Shown piece after piece: positions 37,619-48,436 of a DNA stretch of 64,000 nucleotides. Source of the DNA: Selaginella tamariscina (Eukaryota > Streptophyta > Lycopodiopsida > Selaginellales > Selaginellaceae); the NCBI GenBank assembly GCA_003024785.1, contig PUQB01000054.1, positions 219,291 through 283,290 on the forward strand, given 5' to 3'. Position 1 is the first letter of the stretch. Each line of letters begins with the position of its first letter. The notes beneath the pieces are model-generated. The model made no database searches, was not told where the DNA came from, and saw only the letters and a list, made by a program, of their open reading frames with translations. Position numbers and translations under genes: made by a program.

Positions 37619-37870
37619 TCCCAACAAGCTTAATATAAATATTACACATGTAAATTCAATGTGTTACATATACACAGATTGAGTACATATATCATACATG
37701 CGTTGAACATGATGTTTTCAATAAAGAAGCAACATATTTCTTCAGTTTGGTTTAGGGTTGTGCATGTGTGTGCATATGTGTTTTTGTAAGTTCTTGTAAT
37801 GCGTGTGTAAATTTATGATTGTGTTTATATATGTGTGCAAAACAAACATCGAATAATTAAGAAAATAAAA

Positions 37871-38292
37871 TTAATAAACACACTAGGAACATATTTTAAA
37901 TTATACATAATAATATATGATTTTATCTAATATATAGCCATATATAGTTTTAATAATATATATTAATTTAATATTGATAAAAAGGTTTAACATTGAAATA
38001 TTCTTGAAATAATAAGAAATTAATTGAGAAAATCCCATTAATATATACAAATGTAAATTAAGTACTCAAATAATTAACTAAATTAATTATCATAATCATG
38101 TTTAATATTGGAATATTCTTGGAATAATAAGAAAATAATAAAGAATATCCCATTAATATAAAGAAGATTAATTACTCAAGTAATTAAGGAAATGATATTA
38201 ATATATATATTATTAAAACTATATATGACTATATATTAGATAAAATGATGTATTATTATGTATAATTTAAAATATGTTCATAGTGTGTATTA
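37871..38292. repeat. Large inverted repeat, ~100-bp arms
   Basis: The arms at about 37871-37972 and 38194-38292 are reverse complements with few mismatches (AACATATTTTAAATTATACA against TGTATAATTTAAAATATGTT). The loop of ~220 bp itself holds two copies of a ~115-bp AT-rich unit (GGAATATTCTTGGAATAATA type), which recurs near 38310 and 38435. Confidence 0.8.
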
Positions 38293-38879
38293 ATTTAATA
38301 TTGATAATAAGGTTTAACACATGAATATTCTTGAAATAATAACAAATTAATTGAGAAAATCCCATTAATATATACAAATGTAGAATAATTACTGCAATAA
38401 TTAAGAACAAGACTAATTTAATTATGATAATCAGGTTTAATATTAGAATATTCTTCAAATATTAATAAAATATTAAAGAATATCCCATTGATACTAGGAA
38501 ATGAAAACTAAATACTCGAGTAATTAAGAAAATAATAATAATAAACAGACTATGAATATATTTTAAATGATACATAATAATATATCAATTTATTTATTGT
38601 ATAAGTATATATTATATATAATATATAATATAAAATACTTGAATACTAAGAATGTAGAATATAGTCTAAAATTTCGTAATATTAAACAGCTTGAATCACT
38701 TGAATAACATTAAATGCAATTTTAAAATACTCATTGGAACTGGAGAGTATATATGTCAGAGTGTCGGATATTTGTGTCAACTCATCTTAAATTTTATTTT
38801 CTGTTCTTTTTAAAAAATTTGAATTTCTGACATATGTATTGTCGGTCTGACATATAAATTTGAAAATGCATTTAATTTC

Positions 38880-39044
38880 CCACTCAAATTCAGATCTGGT
38901 TCTTTCTCCGGCAAGGGTTTCTTCATTTCTGTATTTTTCACTCTTTAGATCTTCTTTTTTCTTCATAGTGATCATCTCAGGAGCGAGATTAAATTGGGTG
39001 CTATTCTTTATAGGAAAGCACGGCGCCTTCAGTGCTGTTTACAA
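38880..39044 (+). other. Candidate 5' exon of the DUF7869-type gene
   Basis: Less AT-rich than its surroundings and ends TTTACAA followed by GTAAGT, a consensus donor. If joined to the acceptor before 40299, array B lies inside the first intron (39045-40298). Its start is not determined. Confidence 0.35.
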
Positions 39045-39211
39045 GTAAGTATTATAAACAAATTTAAAAATACTTATTAAGATTCACTCTCTTACATTCT
39101 CTCTTAAAATTACAATTTAGGGGTTTAGAAATGCATTAGGATTATAATATATTCCGTTAGGGATTTATCACGTTTAAATATCCTTTTAACTTAATATTCT
39201 AGGTTAACCGG

Positions 39212-40160
39212 GGCGGCGGGATTAATCCGGCCATTTCTTTTTCGCCTCTTTGAAGAAGTGGCGGGATTAATCCCGCCACCATCTCCCGGGCAATGCTTCT
39301 CCGCCACTGAAAAAGAGTGGCGGGATTAATCCCGTCGATAACCTTCTCAACTGATGAAGAGTTACCAGAATTTATTAGAAAGAGTTGTCGGCGGGATTAA
39401 TCCCGCCAACCATTTTAGGAGGCAGGGAAGGGGTGGCGGGATTAATCTCGCCACCACTTCACTGTTTTAAAGATTTGGGGACAGGATTTATCCCGAGATC
39501 TCTTTGAAATCATAGTTTTGGAGAGAGTTATGTGCGGATTTAATCCCGCCACCCATTCCCCGTCGTAAGAATTGTGGCGGGATTAATCCCGCCTTGGACT
39601 CCCTCCGACAAGGAAGAGCCGGCGGGATTAATCCCGCCGCCTCTTCCTCCGACGAGGAAGGGAGTCCGGCGGGATTAATCCCGCCGACTCTCTCCGGCGA
39701 GGATGAGTCGGCGGGATTAATCCCGCCGGACTCCCTTCCTCGTCGGAGAGAGTCGGCGGGATTAATCCCGCCGGACTCCCCCCGAGGAGGAAGAGGCGGC
39801 GGGATTAATCCCGCCGCTCCCGGAGGAAGAGGCGGGATTAATCCCGCCGACTCTCCTTGTCGGAGGGAGTCCAAGGCGGGATTAATCCCGCCGACTCTCT
39901 CCGAAGGGGTTGAGTCGGCGGGGATTAATCCCGCCGGACTCCCTCTCGTCGGAGAGAGTCGGCGGGATTAATCCCGCCGGACTCCCCCCGAGGAGGAAGA
40001 GGCGGCGGGATTAATCCCGCCGCTCTTCCTTGTCGGAGGGAGTCCAAGGCGGGATTAATCCCGCCGACTCTCTCCGAAGGGGTTGAGTCGGCGGCGGGAT
40101 TAATCCCGCCGACCGTTCCTCGTCGGAGGGATTCGTTGGCGGGATTAATCCCGCCCATCA
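39212..40160. repeat. Palindrome array B (~21 copies)
   Basis: The same palindrome as array A, with centres mostly 42-47 bp apart from 39584 to 40147 (39584, 39629, 39676, 39718, 39763, 39806, 39839, 39883, 39926, 39969, 40012, 40056, 40101, 40146). Copies from 39223 to 39541 are looser. Spacers differ from those of array A (for example CCTCGTCGGAGAGAGTC and its complement) but also recur in both orientations. It lies just upstream of the first recognisable coding exon of the DUF7869-type gene. Confidence 0.95.
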
Positions 40161-40298
40161 GTTGTATTAATCAAACATGAGATACTCTAAACATAATTAT
40201 GTATTATTGCATATGCAATTATTAAGTAACCGTAATTCAGATTTCTTAAAAATATTGCATAAACAGATATCATAAATAATACAATTATTTATGTGCAG

Positions 40299-43200
40299 AC
40301 AATATGTTTAATACTGGAGATAAAGTATGTCTTCTTCGGAACAACGAGATTAGTTGGCACTGGAACTGTGGAAGTTCGAGATAATAATGCTCATGTCACA
40401 ATATTTCCCAAGGATCTTGTGTGTACGTATGGGTGAACACCATTTTCAAGCATGTTGAGGTTCTGGGAATGGAATTGAGGAGGTTCTCCTGTATTGTGGA
40501 ATTTGGATGAATCAAGGCTGACACAAAATATTGCAGAGTCACAAACAAATAGTAGCACGATGATGGCTTGCCTGCTGTGATGGATGAGGTGATTCTCTTT
40601 CTTCGTGAGATTGAAGTCGGAAGAGGCATCATCACAGCTATAAATCCAATGGAAGCAGTGTCAGAAGAGAAACTAGGGTCCGACTTCGTGGGTGTAGTTG
40701 TGACAGAGGTTTCACCTAATGGCACATTGTATCCTGGATCCCTCGTGAGGTGGCGAACATCTGAATTAAGACGGCAAGATGGTTCAACATATTCTGGGTT
40801 GGATTTCAATAATAACAACCCGGAAGAACAACTCATATTTGAAGAGGTTCCTTGCATTGGTCCTATTGTAAGAAAAAGGCGATTCATGGGTTGTAGATCT
40901 TCCCCTGCAAGTTTCAGCAAGAGGGTAAAGATGGATCCTACATCTTCCGAAAGTGTTACGAGCATTTCCACGATTGACTGTTGCAAGAAGAAGTGTTGTC
41001 AGATGGCAGACCGGAATGAAATTACCCAATGTAGACATGTCTTTCGTATGCTCACCCAAAAGCAAAGGCATGAGTTTGTATATGCTGCACTAACTGGGTG
41101 TATTGATGGAATGGCCTCGGACACAGGTTATCAGAGTACATCCATGGTATTTAATAAGGTGGCCATCTGCTTCAAAGCTTGGTACAGTATATACGGGATC
41201 CCAAAGACCACGTTCTACCGTCGGAGGGATGAGTGGCTAGATGGAGCGCGAACCTCAGTTCATGGGAACACTCGCTTGGTCAAAACCCGCTCTCACATCA
41301 TGGCAGCCATAGAGATACTCAAGGCTTTTGTGGAAGCAAATGCAGACAGGATGCCTCACAAATGCCGAACCACAAATGCAGGGGTCAGGGAAAATCTCAA
41401 GGTTTTACCTTCAATCTACACTCAATTGAAACTGTGTGAACATGTGAACAAGTGCCTCAGTTTGATGGGGCTCCAAGCAATCTGCACTGGTACCTTCAAC
41501 AACATATGGAATACTCATTTTAAGGATGTGGAGATTGCAAAACACTCTAGCTTTTCTAAGTGTGACACTTGTACATCATTGAAGGCTGCAGAGGCTTGTG
41601 CAAAAACCTTGGTGGAGATCACTACCATTCAAAGGAAGATGGAGGCCCACATGATTGCACAACAAACTTGTCGGTCTCAGTACTATGCACACCGCATGCT
41701 TTCTGTGTCACGCCCATCAGAGTACTGTGCTTGATCCATGACAAGATGGATCATTCAAAGACCAGCATTCCAAAGCTCTTTGCAACACCAAAGTGCCTTG
41801 GAAATGTCATGAAACTTCCGATTTCTTTAACAGGTGTGCTAACACATGGACACGGTTGTGAGTCATATGGACACTTTTCACTTCCACATTGGTCTAGCGA
41901 CTCCAATTTCACTATTGGGTCGTTAGCCATGTGTTTCAGAAACCTTGAAGCCCACTCACAGACAATCCTATCAGTGATCTCAAAGTGAAGAAACAACACC
42001 TTCAACCTTTACATAATGCTCTCATGAACACGTCTGCACTTGAGGCTACTTGGGAATATGAGAGGCATTGTCAGCAACCTGCACAAAAAACAGATGGCCC
42101 TGTTGAGAGTTCAGGTTCAGTGGAGGGATCTAGCTCAAATAGTGTACATGTGTCCTCAACATCAAATAAGCTTCCTCGTCATTTGCTTTTACAGATGGAT
42201 AATTGTGCAGGCGAGAACAAAAATAGGTAAATCATTTTACTTAAGGGTTTCTCAAGCTCATACTTACTTTTATTTTCTAGATATGTGCTAGCATACTTGT
42301 CAATGCTTGTTGCCAAAGGTGTGTTTGAAACAATCACGCTCAGTTTCCTTATGGTTGGTCACACTCATGAAGATATTGATGCGTTCTTCAGCAAGGTCTC
42401 CAACTCTACAAAAAGGACAAGTGCACTTACCTTACCGCATATGATGAATCTTTTTGAAAATTGCATCTCCAAAAAAAGTTGTGCTTTGCTTGTGACTGAG
42501 GTGCCAGACTTCAAAAAATTTCTCAAGGAGTATATAAAAGAAGGGAGTGATTCTTTAGTTGGTCACCTTGTGCCGCTACAATTCTTTTTCTCCATACGAG
42601 ATGGTATACCTATTATGCAGTACAAGTTACGGCCATCAGAGCAGGAGTGGTTACCGAAAGAGGGCTTAATGCTCTTCAAAAGTGGAGAGGATGGAAAGCC
42701 ACTTCTCCCAGAAGGACAACCAGACCCTATTCCATTGAGTGCCCAGCTCAAGGAACAAGAGGTTATTATTGATGGCATCAAAAAATATGTGGCATGGGTT
42801 CAAAAATCGATGCCAAAGAATTCTGATAAGGCAACTGGTTACTCAGAACTATATAAGCATGTGGTCAACTATTGGGAGACTGTTGTTCGAGAGTTGGAAG
42901 GGCCTACTGTCACAAGTACAGAATTGCAACACCCTTTCTGGCCTAAAACAAGGTGGCGAGAGGAGATTGAAATGACATCACTGAGCACAGACGACATAGA
43001 AGCCAGTAGTGATGTGGAAGTGCAAACCCCACACTTTGTTGGACAAAGGAACCAAAAACCTAAAGCATACTTTGATTGCTGCAAGGATCTTCAAAAACTA
43101 ATGATGGTTCTCATTACTCCAGATGCGTCATATAATCAGCCTATTTGGATGGGTCAAATTATCGACACACCTGAAGTAATCACAAAAAATAGTATTGTTA

Positions 43201-43409
43201 AGGTTGCATGGTTCAAACCACAAAAAAGGCGACACGAGAAGGAGAGCGAAAGATATAATGGATGCCTAGAGAAAACATGGTCTCCCAATCAAAAAGACCC
43301 AGCATGTTTTATAAATGTTAAATCCATTCGATATGGGTGGATGTCAAGAAGCGTTGATAAAGTCACGATTAACAAAACTGCAAGGGAATGTATGTTTTCT
43401 GAAGCTTAA
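40299..43409 (+). CDS. DUF7869-type protein, candidate RNase-H-fold transposase
   Basis: Coding pieces: from 40304 (MFNTGDKVCLLRNNEI, quickly shifted), 40568-41734, 41723-41985, 41985-42226, then after an intron (GTAAAT...TTTCTAG, 42227-42280) exon 42281-43409. N-terminus: the beta-rich module VILFLREIEVGRGIITAIN shared with the ParB-like gene. A middle region with paired Cys (FSKCDTCTSLK) precedes the probable catalytic core: LIHDKMDHSK (~41740), LLQMDNCAGENKNR (~42190) and MVGHTHEDIDAFFS (~42350). The conserved Asp/Asp/(His-Glu-Asp) set suggests an RNase-H-like nuclease, as in DDE transposases; that assignment is inference. The C-terminus (PIWMGQII, VAWFKPQKRR, SIRYGWMS) looks like an SH3/BAH-type barrel. 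One-base breaks near 41730 and 41950, plus stops between 40380 and 40560, leave it uncertain whether this copy is active. It points at the right TIR. Confidence 0.7.
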
Positions 43410-43887
43410 AGCAATTACAAAATTATAAAATATCATATATTTAATATTCATAATTATTATAAACTCTTTAATAATAGTACCAAATTGTATACTTAACTAT
43501 ATAAATTTAAAAAATGATATGGAAGATTGACTATATTATTATAGGATTTATATATATATTATTACTACTACAAATTTTTAATTAATAATGTTATATTTAA
43601 ATATTAATATTTTAATAACAACATCAATATTTATATAATGTACCTCTTATGCTCTTCCTTAATTGTTATATTAGGCAATATATTATATAATTTAATACAT
43701 TCTACTTTTTAATGTTATTAATTTTTGTTCAATGAATGCTATAATTTATTAAAGGGTAGAATACAAAATAGAATATTCTAAAGAATATTCTCTTTTCAAA
43801 CATATATTCTAAAGAATATTCCTTTAATATTAGAAAATGCTAATTAAATAGCTAAAATTGCTAATTATTAGGAAATGGGACTATAGC
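43410..43887. other. AT-rich right arm of the DNA transposon
   Basis: 3' flank of the DUF7869-type gene up to the right TIR. It contains two AAAGAATATTC-type repeats (43780-43825). No gene. Confidence 0.6.
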
Positions 43888-43914
43888 CATGCCCATTTTA
43901 GTTACAACTTGCAT
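43888..43914 (-). repeat. Right terminal inverted repeat
   Basis: CATGCCCATTTTAGTTACAA then CTTGCAT, complementary to the left TIR with two mismatches, followed by ACTT. Confidence 0.75.
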
Positions 43915-43918
43915 ACTT

Positions 43919-44719
43919 GAACTTAGTAAACTATTTCACCTAATGTTACTTGCAGCTAGAGTCATCAAAGTATTGCGAACATCGGACATACTTTGATTAC
44001 ATTGGATGTTCAAACCAACTGCTTAACATATTCATTATATGTTAATATTTGACATTTTGTTTGTATTACAAGTTCAACACCATAGTCTGCTTCTAGAGTC
44101 ACACTCTCGGAAACATGCACTATAATGAGAGCTTATTAACACTTTTATGTCAAAATGTAGTGTTCACTCTTATGTTTGAATATGCCCATTCTTTCAAAGT
44201 CAAAGATGCACTTCTGAACATAAGCCTTTCCCCGTTTGAAACACTATTGCTGAACCTGATATTGAATCTTGACATAGGTCAAAACTCAAAGGACATTGTC
44301 ACGTTCTCAGTCATGTGTTATCCCAAATTCAAACACTTAAAGAAAAAGAAAAATTTTCAATAATGTGTAGACTTAGGATATCACAAGACACACCTCACAA
44401 GACTTAGTTTGTAAGCCAGAACAAACTAACATGCCACATCTTGTGGAGTATATGGTAAGTAACATGAACACCCCTAAGGTAAAGTAACCTAGCATACAAC
44501 TTGGAAGTTGCCTTCCAAGTGCTACCTTTGACATTCGAGTCCATAACCCACACCCACTTATTAAGTAGATGTTCTTTGAAGAGTTATAGATCTCAGGACC
44601 AACTCTCTGCGCAGAATTCAGACGTTAGCCAAAAGTGATAAAGTACTTTAAAAATTTAGAACTAACTAAACCCTGAAACACACTACAACTTTAGGCAATC
44701 CTACTAACCACAAAGAATA
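43919..44719. other. Family-A internal region, right part, no gene recognised
   Basis: 0.8 kb between the DNA transposon's right end and the primer site. No domain recognised. It would be the leader/gag position of the element but is not open. Confidence 0.5.
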
Positions 44720-44731
44720 GCTCTGATACCA
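44720..44731 (-). other. Primer-binding site, initiator-Met tRNA
   Basis: The minus strand reads TGGTATCAGAGC, the standard plant PBS complementary to the 3' end of initiator methionine tRNA, two bases from the LTR end. Confidence 0.9.
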
Positions 44732-44733
44732 AT

Positions 44734-46504
44734 TGTCAGAGTTTTAATCCAAAGGGCCAACACGTGGCAACACGTGGCTGCCAGGTGGCCATTCGGCATC
44801 ATCACCCTGTGTGAGCAACGCTAAGTTTCCTAGAACAACCTCAATGACCCATGTTAGACTCTAATGCCCAAGTGGACAGGAGACTTAGGGTTTAGCCTAA
44901 GTCTCCCTAGATGTCTCCCCAGAACCCTTGAGGGATAACCTCAGTTGACTTAGGGTTTAGCCTAAGTCTCCCTAGAGTGTCTAACCCCAAAACCCTTGAG
45001 GGATAACCCTAGTTGACTTAGGTCTTGCCCTAGAAGACCTAGACAGGCTCATGTCCTAACCCCCATCAAGGAGACGTGTGTTCCACACATACCCCCATGA
45101 CAGAGCTAAGGCATCGTCACTTACCCCTTGAGGAATCACCCTCATCCGGGAGTACAACCCCTTTAAGGTGACAAGGGGTATCCTGAACCACGACTAACCC
45201 CTAAGGGTTTGAGTGGCCAAGTTATACCCTAGACCTAGGGCTAGTACTTAGTGAGGCCACGAGTGTGTGCCGTAGGCGGACACGAGTGTTTTGCTAAGCA
45301 AACTCCCTAAGGCTAGGTTGGGATAACCCTAAGCACATGACTTTGCGAGTGCCTCACGAAAGGGCTCATGCTAACACGCTAGGTTGTTTCAACCCTTGAA
45401 TTCCAAGGAGAACACTCCCCTAGCCAAGTGTGCAAAAGCACACCTAGTTATGAGACCTAACCTCCCTTGAGCAAATGCCCAAGGCTTAACACCCTAGCAC
45501 AAGCACAAGCATGTCTATTTGTCAGAGTATCCAACCCCTTAGCAACAAGCCCATGACATAACCCCAAAGGGCGTGCCTCAGGCGTTGTACCATGTGACGT
45601 TTAGCCCAGTGTCACATCTCCATGTGACACTGCCTTCCCCGATGTGGGCTATCATGCCATAGCCCTTAGATTTAAGAGTTGCACCAAGTGCCACAAACGT
45701 AGCTCCTAAATGCCAACTCTAGAACCCCTTTAGTGAACTAGGAACTAGGCAACGTGAACCTGTCAAACAAGATCCCACGCCCACAGTTGGACAAGGACAC
45801 GGATGTGCCTTGCTTGGCCATGAGTGCTACACCTAGCTTGACGTGGAGGAGGAGGCTGGAGACAAGCCTCAACCTCTGCCTTTTGGAACGTGCATTCCGA
45901 CAAGACCTCCCAGGCATGGATTCGCCAACGTTAGGGGTAAGCTACCCCAAAGGTGGGACGTACCCCTGACATCTGGAAGTTAGGGCGGCACAACAGAGGG
46001 TTTGTACCTTAACGACACAAGCTAAAGCTTGCACCGGCAGAAGAGCAACGAACTCATTCATGAACCCAGGAGCTCTCCTACGTATACTCTACCTTATTTA
46101 TGTGACAGAGGCCCCCCCCCTTTTTCCTGTTTACATAAGTGGGCTAGCACTGAAATCTCATTCCCAGAGGGAACATACTTGGTGAGTTATCCATCAACCC
46201 CTAAACCCTAACCTGTCAAACCTGGGGGTATTTCTAAGCATATCCGACATGCCGGACTCACCGGAACTAGCCATTAATCCAACCGGGACACGAAAAACGA
46301 GGGTAAGAGTTTTCTAGAAGGTAAGTGCTACCTTCGCTTAGAGTTTCTCGAGATATCTAAGGACAGCCGGCCGGACTACCCCTAAACACCTAAGTGCACT
46401 AAGCGGGGTTGTTTCTCACTACATCTAGGCCTTGTCAACATAGTACAGTAGGTAACAACAGTCAACGTCCAAAGTAAAGAGGAGTCATAGTAAAAACTAT
46501 GACA
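44734..46504 (-). repeat. Family-A 5' LTR
   Basis: 1771 bp. On the minus strand it begins TGTCATAGTTTTTACTATGA and ends GTTAAAACTCTGACA. The primer-binding site follows two bases after its end. Confidence 0.85.
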
Positions 46505-46509
46505 CAACA

Positions 46510-47903
46510 TTGGCTGCCAGGTGGCTATTCGGCGTTATCACCCTGTGTGAGCAACGCTAAGTTTCTCAAAACAACCCCAACGACCCCTAGGGTTAGACTC
46601 TAATGCCCAAGTGGACAGGAGACTTAGGGTTTAGCCTAATCTCCCTAGAATGTCTGCCCCCAGAACCCTTGAGGGATAACACTAGTTGACTTAGGGTTTA
46701 GCCTAAGTCTCCCTAGAGTGTCTGCCCCAAAACCCATGAGGGATAACCCTAGTTGACTTAGGGTCTTGCCCTAGAAGACCTAGACATGCTCATGCCCTAA
46801 CCCCCATCAAGGAGACGTGTGTTCCACACATATCCCTGGACAGAGCTAAGGCATCGTCACTTACCCCTTGAGGAATCACCTTCATCCGGGAGTACAACCC
46901 CTTTATGGCGATAAGGGGTACTCTGAACCACGACTAACCCCTAAGGGTTGAGTGGCCAAGTTATACCCTAGACCTAGGGCTAATACTTAGTGAGGACATG
47001 AGTGTGCACTGTAGGTGGACACGAGTGTTCACTAAGCAAACTCCCTAAGGCTAGGTTTGGGATAACTCTAAGCACATGACCTTGCGAGTGCCTCACGAAA
47101 GGGCTCCTACTAACATGTTTAGGTTGTTCAACCCTTGATTTCCAAGGTAAACACTCCCCTAGCCAAGTGTGCTAAAGCACACCTAGTTATGACACCTAAC
47201 CTCCCTTGAGCGGATGTCCAAGGCTTAACACCCTAGTGCAAGCACAAGCATGTTTGTTTACTAAAGTATCCAATCCCTTGGCGACAAGCCCATGACATAA
47301 CCCCAAAGGGCGTGCCTTAGGCATTGTACCATGTGACGTTTAGCATAGTGTCACATCTCCATGTGACACTGCCTTCCCCGATGTGGGCTATCATGCCATA
47401 GCCCTTAGATTTAAGAGTTGCACTAAGTGGTGCTTATTTATGTGACGGAGCCCCCCCCTCGCTTTTCCTGTATGTGTTAGTGGGCTTGCACTGAAGTTTA
47501 GCCCCTTAGATAAATTAACAATATGAGCCTATAACTCACCCTTACTCCTACCCCTAAACCCTACCCAAGGGGGTGGGGGTTTTAGGGCGTGGGTTAGGGC
47601 AACCCTAGGGTTAGGTCAACCTTAGGAGTGTTCCTAACTATACTTAACACGCCAAACTCATTTACAAAGACCAATCAGCCTATTCAGGATGTCAAAATTG
47701 GGGTGGGTTTTTAGAAGGTAAGTTCTAGCTTCGTTTAGAGTTTCCTGCAAATACCTAATGACACCCACCGGACCATCACCAGATACCCAAATGCACTAAG
47801 CAGGCCTGTTTCCTACTACATTTAGGGTCCATCAACATAGTACATTAAGTAACAACAGTCAACGTCCAAAGTAAAGGGTCGAGTCATAGTAAAAACTATG
47901 ACA
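46510..47903 (-). repeat. Level-2 solo LTR, main part
   Basis: It is a family-A LTR resuming at TTGGCTGCCAGGTGG, with an internal deletion near 47430, ending in ACTATGACA and followed by TGAGG. With 24209-24247 it makes one LTR of about 1.43 kb with a 5-bp target duplication, inserted in the gypsy linker. No internal region of its own remains, hence a solo LTR. Confidence 0.8.
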
Positions 47904-47908
47904 TGAGG

Positions 47909-48420
47909 AGAGCCTGAGAATGTGCTGACGAACTGACAAGAGGTGGAATCCTGTTGAGGAGGAACCTTCGACACTGATATAGGATTGGAAGAACCCTGTA
48001 TAGGAAACCGCGAATTGAGGAGAACCTGAGAATGTGTTGACGAACTGACAGGAAGTGGATCATGTTGAGGAGGAACCTTTGGAAACCGCGAACTGAGGAG
48101 AGCTTGAGAATGTGTTGACAAACTGACAAGAGGTGGATCCTGTCGAAAAGGAGTCTTCAACACTGATACATAATTGGAAGAACCATGTATAGGAAACCGC
48201 GAACTGAGGAGAGCCTGAGAATGTGTTGACAAACTGACAAGAGGTGGATCCTGTCGAGGAGGAGTCTTCAACACTGATATAGGATTGAAAGAACCTTATA
48301 CAGGAATCTGCGAACTTACAGGAGTGGAAAGAGCCTGTGGATATGCTGAGGAACTGACATGAGGTGTTTCCTATCAAGAAGGAATCTTCAACTCTGATAC
48401 AGAACATGCATGGTCAATCC
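47909..48420 (-). repeat. Gypsy linker repeats, right part
   Basis: Four to five copies of the ~110-bp unit seen at 23823-24208. On the minus strand they encode repeated Ser/Gln-rich peptide (for example GSTSCQFVNTFSGSPQFAVS). They follow the protease region and look like a low-complexity spacer. Confidence 0.8.
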
Positions 48421-48436
48421 TGAAGCTTGTACTGCC

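Larger units (their letters stand above)
28920..43914. mobile_element. 15-kb DNA transposon (level 4) with ParB-like, transposase-like and FCP1-like genes
   Basis: The ends are 27-bp inverted repeats matching at 25 positions: left ATGCACGTTGTAACTAAAGT then GGGCATG (28920-28946), right its complement at 43888-43914. ACTT lies just outside both ends (28916-28919 and 43915-43918), a candidate 4-bp target duplication. The element sits in the internal region of the family-A retroelement. From left to right it holds an FCP1-like gene (-), a ParB/methyltransferase-like gene (-), palindrome array A, a central repeat-rich region, palindrome array B and a DUF7869-type gene (+). The TIRs do not begin CACTA and I cannot place the element in a named superfamily. 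Confidence 0.75.
24248..46504 (-). mobile_element. Family-A LTR retrotransposon (level 3), complete ends, no recognised proteins
   Basis: Two closely similar LTRs (24248-25968 and 44734-46504) both read TGTCAGAGTTTTAA...AAAACTATGACA on the plus strand and are flanked by CAACA (24243-24247, 46505-46509). A primer site (44720-44731) and a PPT (25971-25982) show minus-strand direction. Without the DNA transposon inside, the internal region is only about 3.8 kb (25969-28919 plus 43915-44733), in which I recognise no gag or pol. It is a non-autonomous large LTR element, probably recent given the LTR similarity. Confidence 0.85.

Noticed and set aside
34094..40160. CRISPR-like array
   Set aside because: Regular repeats with ~24-bp spacers resemble one, but the repeats are full palindromes, the spacers recur and appear inverted rather than unique, there are no cas genes, and the context is plant nuclear DNA.
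28920..43914. Assignment to CACTA/En-Spm
   Set aside because: The termini do not begin CACTA, and the candidate duplication is 4 bp rather than 3. The TNP1-like N-terminal resemblance alone is too weak.
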